Position numbers and translations under genes: made by a program. A model generated the notes under the pieces. It saw only the letters and a program-made list of their open reading frames with translations, was not told the DNA's origin and ran no database searches. This document shows positions 1-9,074 of a DNA stretch of 32,997 nucleotides, one piece after another. The DNA lies in NCBI GenBank assembly GCA_902806355.1, contig CADCWI010000041.1:1-32997 (forward strand), given 5' to 3'. Source of the stretch: an uncultured Thermomicrobiales bacterium. GTDB lineage: Bacteria; Chloroflexota; Chloroflexia; Thermomicrobiales; UBA6265. Positions within the stretch are counted from its first letter, which is position 1. Each line of letters opens with the position of its first letter.

Positions 1-104
1 ATGCGTCGATCGAGATCTGGAGTCCGGATCGATGGAGCGCTGTGGATGCCTCGCTTGCGTCGGATGGCGATGAGATAGCTGCCCGGCTGGCGGAGATGCT
101 GTAG
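1..104 (+). CDS. mraZ: MraZ, C-terminal fragment (gene starts before the window)
   Basis: An open frame runs in from the window edge and stops at TAG 102-104. It reads ASIEIWSPDRWSAVDASLAS and then DGDEIAARLAEML. The motif (I/L)EIWsPeRW followed by an acidic helix ending in LAE is the hallmark of the C-terminal AbrB-like repeat of MraZ. MraZ is a DNA-binding transcriptional regulator that heads the dcw cluster in most bacteria and binds upstream of its own gene. Its position 187 bp before rsmH is exactly the expected one. Only about 33 residues are visible, so neither the N-terminal half nor the operator can be assessed. The identification rests on this short motif plus synteny. Confidence 0.82.
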   Translation, partial: ASIEIWSPDRWSAVDASLASDGDEIAARLAEML

Positions 105-196
105 CATCTTGGGAGTCATGAGCGGACCACCTGGCTCATTGCAGCCTCCAGTGGTGTGCATTGATCCGACCTTAATCAATCAGAATGAAGGTGCCC

Positions 197-217
197 GGTG
201 TGGTGCTGAGGTGTGGT
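197..217. repeat. Direct repeat GGTGTGGT x2 in the mraZ-rsmH gap
   Basis: The 187-bp gap between mraZ and rsmH holds two exact copies of GGTGTGGT at 197-204 and 210-217, a 13-bp period. MraZ operators in other bacteria are GTGGG-type direct repeats, so a regulatory role is conceivable, but the period and core differ. No convincing -35/-10 pair is visible in the gap. A TTGACA at 264-269 lacks a matching -10. Confidence 0.25.
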
Positions 218-291
218 TCGCAACATTGCAGCAGGGTTGCTCGACTTCGGGCAACCGTCACCGTTGACACTTTACGTTCTGGATCCGGAAC

Positions 292-1347
292 ATGATGGCG
301 ACCACGCCGATGCCTCACAGCTACACCAGCCGAAACCTTCCGGCCTCCGACACCGAATCGGTTCCTGATCTGAAAAGCCCTTCGCATACGACAGTACTCC
401 TCGAGGAGGCGGTCGACTCGCTTAGGCTGCGTCCCGGCGGCACATACGTCGACGGCACGTTCGGTGGAGGTGGGCATTCGCTCCGGATCCTGAACGACCC
501 GATCGATGTTGCCCGCGTGATCGCGATCGATGCCGACGGTGCAGCTCGCCTCCGGGCAGAAGCCCTCCATCAGCAGCTACGCATTGGCAACCGCCTCCGG
601 TTCGTCCACGCCAACTTCCGAGATCTCGTGCAGGTCGTCTCCGATCTCGACATCGGACATGTCGATGGCATCCTGCTCGATCTCGGTCTATCGTCGTTTC
701 AGCTCGATGAGGGCGATCGCGGGTTCTCCTTCCGACACGATGCCCCGCTCGACATGAGGTTCGATCAGTCAACCGGGCAGTCCGCAATGGAGTTGGTCAA
801 TACCGCCTCGATGGAGGATCTCACCCGGCTTATCCGGGAGTACGGCGAGGACCAGCAGGCACGGCGGATCGCGGCCGGTCTGGTCCGGGAGCGTAGCAGC
901 GCACCTCTGACCACAACCGGGCAAGTCGCCGGCATCATCGAGTCGATCGTGGGAGGCCGCCGCGGGCGAACGATTCATCCGGCCACGCGGACGTTTCAGG
1001 CCCTGCGGATCGCGGTCAACGATGAGCTCCAGGCGCTGCGCGAGGTACTGGGGGCGGCGATCGACATCCTGGCCCCGGGTGGACGGCTGGTGGTGATCGC
1101 GTTCCATTCGCTCGAGGACAGGATCGTCAAGCGGGCGATCGAAGCGGAATCGACCCGATGCGTCTGCCCTCCCGAGCAGCCGATCTGTACGTGCAATCAC
1201 ATCCCCCGGCTGCGCCGGCTGGGCAAGCCGATTCGGCGGTCCGCGGCGGAGGTCGCCGCCAATCCGCGGAGCCGGAGCGCGATCATGCGAGTCGCCGAGC
1301 GCCTTGACGAGGGCGGCCGGACGGTCAGCGTGGAGCCGGGAACATGA
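292..1347 (+). CDS. rsmH: 16S rRNA m4C1402 N4-methyltransferase RsmH (MraW)
   Basis: A 351-aa SAM-dependent methyltransferase that modifies N4 of C1402 in the 16S rRNA P site. The N-terminal HTTVLLEEAV is followed by the SAM-binding loop YVDGTFGGGGHS (about residues 53-64). Later come LDLGLSSFQLDEGDRGFSFR and PLDMRFDQ, the RGRTIHPATRTFQALRIAVN segment and VVIAFHSLEDRIVK, all diagnostic for MraW. A Cys-rich stretch (CVCPPEQPICTCNH) lies near the C-terminus, as in many actinobacterial and Chloroflexota homologues. The start may be ATG 292 or ATG 295; an in-frame TGA at 265 excludes anything further upstream. About 35 residues precede the conserved core, a modest N-terminal extension. The 3' end overlaps murF by ATGA. 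ftsL and ftsI, which normally follow, are absent. Confidence 0.96.
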   Translation: MMATTPMPHSYTSRNLPASDTESVPDLKSPSHTTVLLEEAVDSLRLRPGGTYVDGTFGGGGHSLRILNDPIDVARVIAIDADGAARLRAEALHQQLRIGNRLRFVHANFRDLVQVVSDLDIGHVDGILLDLGLSSFQLDEGDRGFSFRHDAPLDMRFDQSTGQSAMELVNTASMEDLTRLIREYGEDQQARRIAAGLVRERSSAPLTTTGQVAGIIESIVGGRRGRTIHPATRTFQALRIAVNDELQALREVLGAAIDILAPGGRLVVIAFHSLEDRIVKRAIEAESTRCVCPPEQPICTCNHIPRLRRLGKPIRRSAAEVAANPRSRSAIMRVAERLDEGGRTVSVEPGT

Positions 1348-2789
1348 GTCGATATCCTCTACGCGACGTACTCGACGGCACTGGTGGCCAGTTGCGTGGC
1401 GAATTGCCGGGCGACCACGTCTTCAAGACGCTGCAACGCGATGCGCGCAAGATTCGCCCGGGTGACCTCTACCTGGCAGTGCGCGGTGAGCGTTTCGACG
1501 GCAATACCTTCACCGGTGATGCCGCGGAGCGCGGAGCCGCCGCCGCCATCGTCAGCCGAGAATGGGCCGATGCGCAACTGACCTTGCCATTGCCGGTCGT
1601 GGTGGTCGATGACACGATCGGGGCACTGCAGCGCTGGGCAACGTGGCGGCGCGAGCGTATGGACGCGATCGTGGTCGGAGTCACGGGAAGTGTCGGAAAA
1701 ACGAGTGCCAAGGAATCGATCGCCGCGGTGATTGGCCGGTCGCGAAAGACCTACCGAAGCCCCGGCAGTTACAACAACGAGATTGGCCTCCCGTTGTCGC
1801 TGCTCGAAGCGGAGGATGACGTCGGGGCGATCGTGCTCGAGATGGGCGGGGCCTATGCATTGGGCGAGATCACGATGTTGGCCGGGATCGCGAAGCCACA
1901 AATCGGCGTTGTGACGAATGTCCATCCGGTACATCTCGAACGGATGGGAAGCATCGAAGCGATTGCGCAGACCAAGACGGAGTTGCCGGCCGCGTTGCCT
2001 TTGGACGGTATCGCCGTGCTCAACGGCGACAATCCATGGGTGCGGGCGATGGCGGAGGCAACCCCGGCTCGTGTCGTTTTCTATGGACTGGAAGCGCACA
2101 ACCATGTGCGAGCCGATTCCATCACGACTGACGGGCTGAAGGGAAGTACCTTCTGGTTGACGGTCGACGGAGAGCGAAACTTCGTCCGGGTCCCGTTCGT
2201 CGGGGGTCCGGGGGTCCAGGTGGCGCTTGTCGCCCTCGCAGTCGGCTATGCTCTCGGGCTACACATCTCGGAAATGCTGACGGCTCTGCAGGACCCTGCG
2301 ATCCAGGTGCGCTTGCTGTTCGCTCCGGGACCTGACGGGTCGGAAATCATCGACGACACGTACAACGCGAGCACACCTTCGGTTCTGTCGGCATTGAGCT
2401 TGCTTGAGGAGGTTCCGGCACAACGACGGATCGCCGTCCTCGGGGATATGCGGGAGCTCGGACGAAACTCCGACGACGAGCACCGGATCGTCGGTCGGCG
2501 CGCGGCGAACATCGTCGACATGCTCATCACGTACGGTGAATCGGCGCGGATCGTCGCCGAGGAAGCGGCGATGATCACGCCGGACCGGACCCGTCTACTC
2601 GTGCGGGCCTTCGCCGAATCGGAAAAGGACACAGTGGTCGCGATGCTTCGACGGGAATTGCGCAAGGGAGATATCGTGCTCGTCAAGGGATCTCGCGGAC
2701 TCGAGATGGAGACCATCGTCCAGCAGCTGAGATCCGACGTCGGACCACACGATGGTCTCCAGGCCGACCCGGTGGAAGGTCAGGCGTGA
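1344..2789 (+). CDS. murF: UDP-MurNAc-tripeptide--D-Ala-D-Ala ligase MurF
   Basis: A 481-aa cytoplasmic Mur ligase that adds D-Ala-D-Ala to UDP-MurNAc-tripeptide with ATP. The N-terminal domain has DARKIRPGDLYLAVRGERFDG. The P-loop is VTGSVGKTSAKE (about residues 113-124), the variant used by many MurF proteins where other Mur ligases have GTxGKT. YNNEIGLPLSLL, EMGGAYALGEI and DTYNASTPSVLSALSLL are MurF-specific and separate it from MurE. The start ATG overlaps the rsmH stop (ATGA at 1344-1347), with GGGAA just upstream, suggesting translational coupling. The stop overlaps the GTG start of mraY. murE, the usual upstream neighbour that makes this enzyme's substrate, is not here. Confidence 0.95.
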   Translation: MSRYPLRDVLDGTGGQLRGELPGDHVFKTLQRDARKIRPGDLYLAVRGERFDGNTFTGDAAERGAAAAIVSREWADAQLTLPLPVVVVDDTIGALQRWATWRRERMDAIVVGVTGSVGKTSAKESIAAVIGRSRKTYRSPGSYNNEIGLPLSLLEAEDDVGAIVLEMGGAYALGEITMLAGIAKPQIGVVTNVHPVHLERMGSIEAIAQTKTELPAALPLDGIAVLNGDNPWVRAMAEATPARVVFYGLEAHNHVRADSITTDGLKGSTFWLTVDGERNFVRVPFVGGPGVQVALVALAVGYALGLHISEMLTALQDPAIQVRLLFAPGPDGSEIIDDTYNASTPSVLSALSLLEEVPAQRRIAVLGDMRELGRNSDDEHRIVGRRAANIVDMLITYGESARIVAEEAAMITPDRTRLLVRAFAESEKDTVVAMLRRELRKGDIVLVKGSRGLEMETIVQQLRSDVGPHDGLQADPVEGQA

Positions 2790-3823
2790 GCGATTTTCTC
2801 CCCGCCGGTATGGTGCTCGGGGCGGCGCAGATCATGCCGTCGGATCCTGCGGAGAATATGGCGGTATCGCTCGCCATATCGGCCCTTGCCTTTGTCATGA
2901 CGATCATCATCGGACGTCCGATCATCACCTACCTGCGGCTCAAGAAAGTAGGCAAGAAGGTCCGTCTCGAGCTCGAAAAGCATCAGGGCAAGGCGGGTAC
3001 GCCGACGATGGGCGGCATCATGATCTGCCTGTCGGTGGTCGTCATCACGCTGGTCTTCAACACGGTGGGCCGGCTCTCGATGCTGCTTCCGGTCGGGGTC
3101 CTGATCGCGGCGGGTGTGCTCGGGGCGATCGACGACCGCATGAATCTCGTCGGTGGCAAGCAGAGCGGGATGACGGCCCGCTTCAAGTTCACCTGGCTCA
3201 GCGTGTTCGGGCTCGTTGCGGCGATGGTGTTGCACCTTCCCGATCCGTTTGGCCTCGCTCTTCACCACATGTACATTCCATTCTTTGGACGATTCGATAT
3301 CGGCTGGATCTATGTCCCGATCGCCGCGTTCTCGATCATCGGGATGGCGAATGCGGTCAACCTCACCGATGGCCTCGACACGCTGGCCGCCGGCACGGCG
3401 GCGATCGCATTCTGCGCGTACGGAATCATCGCCTACCGCCAGGGCCAGGTCGGTGTTGTGGCGTTCTGCTTCACGATGGTAGGGTCCCTGGCCGGTTTTC
3501 TCTGGTTCAACGCTCATCCCGCACAGGTCATCATGGGCGACACCGGCGCGCTGGCGATCGGGGCGGCGCTTGCTACCGCGGCGTTCATGACCGGACAGTG
3601 GCTCCTGTTGCCAGTGGTGGGCGCAGTGTTCGTGGCCGAGACCGTATCGGTCATGATCCAGGTCTCGTACTTCAAAGCCACGAAGGGCAAGCGAATCTTC
3701 CGAATGACGCCGCTGCATCACCATTTCGAGCTGTTGGGGTGGTCGGAGACGCAGGTCACGATGCGCTTCTGGATCGCGGGAATGATGGCTGGCCTGCTGG
3801 GGGTCGCACTTGCGTTGCTCTAG
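2786..3823 (+). CDS. mraY: Phospho-MurNAc-pentapeptide transferase MraY
   Basis: A 345-aa polytopic membrane enzyme that transfers phospho-MurNAc-pentapeptide to undecaprenyl phosphate, making lipid I. About ten hydrophobic segments are visible. Family motifs are KAGTPTMGGI, GAIDDRMNLV (the Asp pair), NAVNLTDGLDTLAAG, GDTGALAIGA and the terminal FRMTPLHHHFELLGW, whose HHH motif is typical of MraY. The start is GTG 2786 inside a GTGA overlap with murF. The N-terminus carries a slightly long first segment (MSDFLPAGMVLGAAQIM) before the first clear TM. The next gene, murD, begins 21 nt downstream. MurG, which would convert lipid I to lipid II, is not encoded in this window. Confidence 0.96.
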   Translation: MSDFLPAGMVLGAAQIMPSDPAENMAVSLAISALAFVMTIIIGRPIITYLRLKKVGKKVRLELEKHQGKAGTPTMGGIMICLSVVVITLVFNTVGRLSMLLPVGVLIAAGVLGAIDDRMNLVGGKQSGMTARFKFTWLSVFGLVAAMVLHLPDPFGLALHHMYIPFFGRFDIGWIYVPIAAFSIIGMANAVNLTDGLDTLAAGTAAIAFCAYGIIAYRQGQVGVVAFCFTMVGSLAGFLWFNAHPAQVIMGDTGALAIGAALATAAFMTGQWLLLPVVGAVFVAETVSVMIQVSYFKATKGKRIFRMTPLHHHFELLGWSETQVTMRFWIAGMMAGLLGVALALL

Positions 3824-3844
3824 ACATCGCCCGGGTGACTGCTT

Positions 3845-5278
3845 ATGAATGATCCACGTTCGCCAGCCTGGTTTGCAGGCAAGCGCGTTACGGTCATGGG
3901 ATTGGGCGTGCTCGGTGGTGGCGTCGGTGTCGCGAGATACCTCGCCAGGCATGGCGCGATCGTCACTGTCACGGACATGCGGGACAAGTCTGCTCTCGGC
4001 GACTCGGTGGAGGCATTGCGGGATCTTCCGATCGCGTTCCATCTTGGAGGGCACCAGATGGACGATTTTCGAGCTGCCGGTGCGGACGTTATCGTCCGCA
4101 ATCCCGGTGTTCCGATGACCTCGCCGTACCTGCGGGCCGCGAAGGGCGAGGGTGTCGGGATCGAGATGGAGATGTCGCTCTTCTTCCGATTCTGTCCGGC
4201 GCCGATCCTTGGCGTGACAGGCACCAAGGGGAAGACGACGGTCACGGCCCTGATCGGAGAGATCCTGCGCCACTGGCGACCCGAGAGTGTCGTGGCGGGG
4301 AACATGGGCGTCTCGGCGATGATGGAACTCGATCGGCTCGATTCATCGACGCCGGTCGCGATCGAGCTGTCGAGCTTTCAGATCGAGGCGTTGAACGAGC
4401 ACCACCTCTCGCCGCATGTCGCGGTCCTTACCAACATATCCGAAGATCATCTCGACCGGTACGGTGACTTCGCGCAGTATGCGGAGACGAAACTGGGACT
4501 TGCCCACTCCATGCGGGATCAAGATGTCGTGGTCTACAACAGTGAAGACGTGATCGTGAGAACCGTGGAACACCAGACCCGGGCGCGCCTGTTCCCGTTT
4601 GGGTTACGTCACCGAAATGGGGAAGGTGCATGGCTGTCTGGCAATCGGCTGGTGGTCCGCGACAGCGCGAACGAGCTGGCGGTTCCACGATCCAGCGTGT
4701 TGGCGCTGAATGGCGACCATGGCGCGCTCAACACGCTCGCGGCAATCGGCGCGGCGCACGTCTATGGAGCTCCCGCCTGGGCGATCGAGCGGGGGATCGA
4801 ATCATTCAGAGGGGTGCCGAACCGCCTCGAAGACATTGCCACGATCGATGGCGTGCGGTATGTCAATGACACTTCGGCGACGGCTCCGGCGGCGGCAGTC
4901 GCTGGGGTCAGGGTGTTGACGTCGCTCACCCCCGGGTTGCATCTGATCGCGGGCGGGGCGGACAAGCGGACCGATCTCGCGCCGTTCGCCGACGCGGTCC
5001 ACGAGTCACACGCACACGTCTATCTGCTGAACGGCTCGGCCACGCCGGCACTTGCCGCCATGCTAGCCGAGCGTGATGTCGCGGTGGCTGGCACATTCGA
5101 CTCGATGGCCGACGCAGTCGATCATGCCGCGAATAGGTCGACGCCGGGGGACATCGTGGCGTTGTGTCCCGGATGCGCCAGCTTCGGCATGTTTCGTAAC
5201 GAGTTCGATCGTGGTGAGCAATTCCGGGCAGCCGTCACCCGGATAGGACGGGCAGTGCGGGAATCGGCTCATGAATGA
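3845..5278 (+). CDS. murD: UDP-MurNAc-L-alanine--D-glutamate ligase MurD
   Basis: A 477-aa cytoplasmic Mur ligase that adds D-Glu to UDP-MurNAc-L-Ala. The N-terminal Rossmann-like domain has VMGLGVLGGGVGVARYLARH and VRNPGVP. The ATP-binding P-loop is GVTGTKGKTTVTALIGEIL (about residues 120-138). ELSSFQIE and LTNISEDHLDRYGDFAQYAETK are the MurD signatures around the catalytic Lys. C-terminal GGADKRTDLAPF and LCPGCASFGMFRNEFDRGEQF are also MurD-like. The start ATG 3845 has a weak GGGTGA site upstream. The 3' end overlaps murC by 8 nt. ftsW and murG, which usually follow murD, are missing at this junction. Confidence 0.95.
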   Translation: MNDPRSPAWFAGKRVTVMGLGVLGGGVGVARYLARHGAIVTVTDMRDKSALGDSVEALRDLPIAFHLGGHQMDDFRAAGADVIVRNPGVPMTSPYLRAAKGEGVGIEMEMSLFFRFCPAPILGVTGTKGKTTVTALIGEILRHWRPESVVAGNMGVSAMMELDRLDSSTPVAIELSSFQIEALNEHHLSPHVAVLTNISEDHLDRYGDFAQYAETKLGLAHSMRDQDVVVYNSEDVIVRTVEHQTRARLFPFGLRHRNGEGAWLSGNRLVVRDSANELAVPRSSVLALNGDHGALNTLAAIGAAHVYGAPAWAIERGIESFRGVPNRLEDIATIDGVRYVNDTSATAPAAAVAGVRVLTSLTPGLHLIAGGADKRTDLAPFADAVHESHAHVYLLNGSATPALAAMLAERDVAVAGTFDSMADAVDHAANRSTPGDIVALCPGCASFGMFRNEFDRGEQFRAAVTRIGRAVRESAHE

Positions 5279-7727
5279 ATACGCACCAGCACATCAACCG
5301 CTGGCGTTACCCGCGCCTCCCGCAACGGTCCACTTCATCGGAATCGGTGGAGTGAGCATGAGCGGTATCGCCCAGATGCTGGTTGCGCAGGGCTATGCCG
5401 TGACCGGCTCCGACATTGCCCGATCGGCTCAGACACGGGCACTCGAAGAGCACGGCGTGACTCTCGTGATCGGGCACTCCGATCCGGCCCTCGCCGGTTC
5501 GGCCGATATCGTCGTTTCAACTCGTCGGGCTGAGCTCCAGGCCGCCACGGAACTGGCGGCGGCACGGGCGAATGGGGCGCTAATCGTGAAGCGCGGGCAA
5601 CTCCTCGGGATGCTCGCGAACGTCAAGCGGTCACTCGCGGTTGCTGGTACCCACGGCAAGTCCACCACGACCGGAATGGTTACACATGCCCTCGCCGAGA
5701 TGGGCGCGGACCCGAGCTATGCCACCGGCGCGGTGATCCCGTCGCTTGGCGGCACGACTGGTTTCGGAGCAGGACCGTTCATGACGGTCGAGGCGGACGA
5801 GTTCGACCGGTCCTTTCTCTGGCTGCGTCCAGAAGTTGCCATCATCACGTCCGTCAGCTTCGATCACCCCGATATCTACGAGTCACAGGACGAGTACGAC
5901 GATGCGTTCCAGACGTTCGCCCGGGGCATTTCGCCAGGCGGAACACTGGTGATCGCGGGAGACGATCTTGGAGCGTCGCGGGTGCTCCAAGGATTGGGGG
6001 AACCTCGGAATTTGCCTTTCGCGGTTGTCACATTCGGAGAGGGCGGTGACAGGGTCAGTGACTGGAGACTCGAGTGGGACGGCAGAAGCTGCACGTTCAT
6101 CGAACCCAACGCGCGATCGCATTCCGTGCGCCTTGCGGTCCCTGGAAAACACAACGCGCGCAACGCGATCGCCGCGACGGCGGCTCTCGTCGCGCTGGGG
6201 TTCAGCGCCTCGGAATCGATCGCGGCAATCGAGACGTTCACCGGAGTCGGTCGGCGCTTCGAGCATAAGGGCACCTTCAACAGTGTTGATGTTGTAGACG
6301 ACTACGCTCACCATCCCGACGAGATCGCGGCCGTGCTTGCTGCAGGCCGCGACACATTTTCCGGGCGGCGCATCGTGGCGGTGCATCAACCGCACACCTA
6401 CTCTCGCACGAAAAAGCTCCTCGCCGAGTTTGCTGTGTCGCTGGACGATGCCGACGAAATCGTGTTGCTCGATATCTATCCCTCAGGAGAGCAGGACACG
6501 CTTGGAATCTCCTCTGCCGATATCCTCTCCCGGCTCCGGAAGCCCGCACATCCCGCATCGGGGCCCGAGGATGCCGCTCGGATCACCGCCAGCATCGTCC
6601 GGCCAGGTGACGTCGTGCTCACACTCGGCGCAGGTGACATCACACGAACCGGCGCCCTCCTCGGTTCGTTGCTGCGCGAGGCAGGTACGAACCAGGCAGA
6701 GAAGGACGGCGGCAGGCGGGACGGAACAGCAGATGCCGCACCGCGAACGCCTCCTCGCCCGAAGCGGAAAACGGCTCCTTCCTTCGCGCTTCCCGGTGCC
6801 CCGGATCTTCGAGTCATCGAAGGCGCGTCGATGGCGATGTACACCACGGTGAGGCTGGGAGGAAACGCCGACTTCCTGATCCGCGTCCAGCACCCTGATC
6901 AGTTCGCGACAGCCGTGCGTTGGGCCTACTCGGAGGAAATGCCGCTCACCGTGATCGGCGGAGGCAGCAACCTGCTCGTCAGCGACGAAGGGATCCGTGG
7001 AGTGGTGATCGTCGCTCGCACGCCCGGGGATCGAGCGATGCCCTTGCTGGACGCTGAAGACCGCGACGACCATGTCCGGGTGTCGGTGGCGGCGCAGGCG
7101 CCTCTCTCATGGGTAGGACGCCATTGCGCCGAGCAGGGATGGTCCGGCATGGATTGGGGCGTTGGTCTTCCAGGTCAGATCGGTGGTGCGACGGTGAACA
7201 ACGCGGGAGCTCATGGTACGGAGCTCAAGGATCATCTCGCCGCGATCGATATCCTGCTCGACTCCGGCGAGATCGAACGCAAGCCTGCGTCCTGGCTGGA
7301 GCCAGCCTATCGCATGACGCGGATCAAGGGAGCACCGCGTCCACGCCCATGGCTGGTCGTGCGTTCGATCTTCGATCTCCGGAAAGATGACCCACAGAAG
7401 CTGATCGCGCTCGCCGATGATCATGCCGCATTCCGCAAGCGAACCCAGCCGACTGGCGCATGCTCAGGCTCGACGTTTGCCAATCCGCCCGGGGACTTCG
7501 CTGGCCGGCTGCTCGAAGAAGCCGGGCTCAAGGGGCACAAGATCGGTGCGATGCAACTCTCCCCAAAGCACGCGAACTGGGTGGTCAACACGGGTGGCGG
7601 TACCGCTGCCGATGCCTGGACACTGATCCAGTTCGCGCGTTCCACCGTCGCGGAGCGGTTTGGCGTCGATCTGCGGCCGGAGATCGAGCGCGTGGGAGAA
7701 GGCGTGGAATTCAACGCCGGACACTGA
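5271..7727 (+). CDS. murC-murB: Fused MurC-MurB: UDP-MurNAc--L-Ala ligase / UDP-MurNAc dehydrogenase
   Basis: An 818-aa bifunctional protein. Residues about 1-473 are MurC: VHFIGIGGVSMSGIAQML, P-loop AGTHGKSTTTGM (about 124-135), EADEFDRSFLWL, VSFDHPDIYE and DDYAHHPDEI. A charged Pro/Arg/Lys-rich linker spans about 474-515. Residues about 516-818 are MurB, the FAD enzyme: YTTVRLGGNADFLI, VIGGGSNLLVSDEGIRG, GLPGQIGGATVNNAGAHG and SGSTFANPPGDFAGRLLEEAGLKG, where the catalytic Ser is expected in GSTFANP. MurB reduces enolpyruvyl-UDP-GlcNAc to UDP-MurNAc, and MurC then adds L-Ala, so the fusion joins consecutive steps, with the later enzyme at the N-terminus. There is no stop or frameshift at the junction. 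The start overlaps murD by 8 nt. Fused MurB/MurC proteins are known elsewhere, so this is uncommon rather than unique. Confidence 0.94.
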   Translation: MNEYAPAHQPLALPAPPATVHFIGIGGVSMSGIAQMLVAQGYAVTGSDIARSAQTRALEEHGVTLVIGHSDPALAGSADIVVSTRRAELQAATELAAARANGALIVKRGQLLGMLANVKRSLAVAGTHGKSTTTGMVTHALAEMGADPSYATGAVIPSLGGTTGFGAGPFMTVEADEFDRSFLWLRPEVAIITSVSFDHPDIYESQDEYDDAFQTFARGISPGGTLVIAGDDLGASRVLQGLGEPRNLPFAVVTFGEGGDRVSDWRLEWDGRSCTFIEPNARSHSVRLAVPGKHNARNAIAATAALVALGFSASESIAAIETFTGVGRRFEHKGTFNSVDVVDDYAHHPDEIAAVLAAGRDTFSGRRIVAVHQPHTYSRTKKLLAEFAVSLDDADEIVLLDIYPSGEQDTLGISSADILSRLRKPAHPASGPEDAARITASIVRPGDVVLTLGAGDITRTGALLGSLLREAGTNQAEKDGGRRDGTADAAPRTPPRPKRKTAPSFALPGAPDLRVIEGASMAMYTTVRLGGNADFLIRVQHPDQFATAVRWAYSEEMPLTVIGGGSNLLVSDEGIRGVVIVARTPGDRAMPLLDAEDRDDHVRVSVAAQAPLSWVGRHCAEQGWSGMDWGVGLPGQIGGATVNNAGAHGTELKDHLAAIDILLDSGEIERKPASWLEPAYRMTRIKGAPRPRPWLVVRSIFDLRKDDPQKLIALADDHAAFRKRTQPTGACSGSTFANPPGDFAGRLLEEAGLKGHKIGAMQLSPKHANWVVNTGGGTAADAWTLIQFARSTVAERFGVDLRPEIERVGEGVEFNAGH

Positions 7728-7770
7728 TGTCTGTCGATGTCATCACACAGATGAACGAAAGAGCCAATGT

Positions 7771-8922
7771 ATGACCACTGATTCGAATGGAGCGCGAAAG
7801 ATCCGGGTGGCCCTTCTGTTCGGGGGCCAGTCGGCCGAGCATGATGTGTCGTTGCGGTCCGCGCAGACAATCATGCGCGCATTCGATGATCAGCGGTACG
7901 ACGTCGTCCCGATCGGCATCACCCGTACAGGGCGTTGGGTTTCCGGCGGAGATCCGATGGCGGCCCTCACCGCTGCGTCGCCGATGTTTCACCTCGGTGA
8001 GGGGGAGCAGGCTTCGGCGGTAGGTCTCGACGAGGAGGACACGTTCGCATTGGTGTCGGCTTCCGGTTCAGACGCGTCACCGGCTGTTCCAGCGAGCATG
8101 ACGCAGGATGTGGATGTCGTGTTCCCGGCACTCCATGGACCGATGGGAGAGGATGGGACACTGCAGGGCATGCTGGAGCTCTCGGGAGTTCCCTATGTCG
8201 GGGCGGGTGTGCTTGGATCGTCCGTGGCGATGGACAAGGCGATGACGAAGACCGTGCTTGCCCAGGCGGGTCTGCCGCAACTGCCGTGGCGGATGGTGCT
8301 GCGCAGGGACTGGGGGCGTGACCCATCTGCGATCACCGGGTGGATTACCGACGAGATCGGATTCCCGTGCTTCGTCAAGCCCGCGAACATGGGATCGAGT
8401 GTTGGCATTTCAAAAGTGACCAGCCCGGCGGAACTGCCGGCGGCGATGGATCTCGCGGGTCATCACGATCGCAAGATCGTGATTGAACAAGGTGTCGACG
8501 CGCGCGAGATCGAGATGGCGGTCCTGGGCAACGATGATCCGGTTGCGTCCGTCGCTGGCGAGATCGTTCCCAGGGACGGGTTCTACGACTACGAGGCCAA
8601 GTACATCGATGACTCGGCGGAATTGATCGTGCCCGCCAGAATCGATCCGGGCGTGCTTGCGACACTGCAAGGGTTGGCGATCAGGGCTTTTCAGGCATTG
8701 GACTTGGCGGGCCTGGCAAGAGTCGACTTCTTCGTCGAGCGAGATACCGGTCACGTGTATATCAACGAGGTGAATACCCTGCCGGGCTTCACGTCCATCA
8801 GTATGTATCCGATGCTTTGGGAAGCCAGTGGTGTACCGATTGCGGAGCTCGTCGATCGGCTCGTTGGACTCGCGCTGGAGCGGTATGCGGACCGACAGCC
8901 GGGAGACTATCAGCATGGCTGA
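7771..8922 (+). CDS. ddl: D-alanine--D-alanine ligase Ddl
   Basis: A 383-aa ATP-grasp ligase that makes the D-Ala-D-Ala dipeptide used by MurF. Motifs in order are LLFGGQSAEHDVSLRSA, PALHGPMGEDGTLQGMLELSGVPYVG, GSSVAMDKAMTK, CFVKPANMGSSVGISKV, IEQGVDAREIEMAVLG, FYDYEAKYIDD and YINEVNTLPGFTSISMYPMLWEASG. The YDYEAKY tyrosine in the omega loop is the residue set of true D-Ala-D-Ala ligases, which argues against a VanA-type D-Ala-D-Lac enzyme. ATG 7771 is chosen because homology begins about 10 residues later and a GAAAGAG site precedes it; the frame stays open upstream to 7660. It begins 43 nt after murC-murB, with a 15-codon reading frame bridging the two. Confidence 0.94.
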   Translation: MTTDSNGARKIRVALLFGGQSAEHDVSLRSAQTIMRAFDDQRYDVVPIGITRTGRWVSGGDPMAALTAASPMFHLGEGEQASAVGLDEEDTFALVSASGSDASPAVPASMTQDVDVVFPALHGPMGEDGTLQGMLELSGVPYVGAGVLGSSVAMDKAMTKTVLAQAGLPQLPWRMVLRRDWGRDPSAITGWITDEIGFPCFVKPANMGSSVGISKVTSPAELPAAMDLAGHHDRKIVIEQGVDAREIEMAVLGNDDPVASVAGEIVPRDGFYDYEAKYIDDSAELIVPARIDPGVLATLQGLAIRAFQALDLAGLARVDFFVERDTGHVYINEVNTLPGFTSISMYPMLWEASGVPIAELVDRLVGLALERYADRQPGDYQHG

Positions 8923-9045
8923 TGGGCGACGGCTTCGGGACAGAGACGTGCACACGTGCCAGGCGATACCGGTGCTCGACTGGCTCGCCGGCACTGGCAT
9001 TCGTACGCGCTGATCCAACATTCATGCTAAATGTTGTCGTGTGCG

Positions 9046-9074
9046 TCAAGGGCGTACGGGCACCGTGCTATACT
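9046..9074 (+). promoter_or_regulatory. Probable ftsZ promoter (extended -10)
   Basis: In the 359-bp ddl-ftsZ gap, TATACT at 9069-9074 is preceded by TG one base upstream (TGcTATACT), an extended -10. The -35 region at 9046-9051 (TCAAGG, 17-bp spacing) is weak, as tolerated by extended -10 promoters. The predicted start near 9081 would give ftsZ a leader of about 200 nt. Nothing else in 8923-9281 looks coding. Confidence 0.5.

Noticed and set aside
2780..4273. A 497-codon minus-strand frame opposite mraY and murD
   Set aside because: Its composition is dominated by Arg, His and Asp and it lies entirely opposite two conserved genes. It is an antisense shadow.
7771..8922. A VanA-type D-Ala-D-Lac ligase
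   Set aside because: The omega-loop YDYEAKY and the genomic setting among mur genes point to an ordinary D-Ala-D-Ala ligase.
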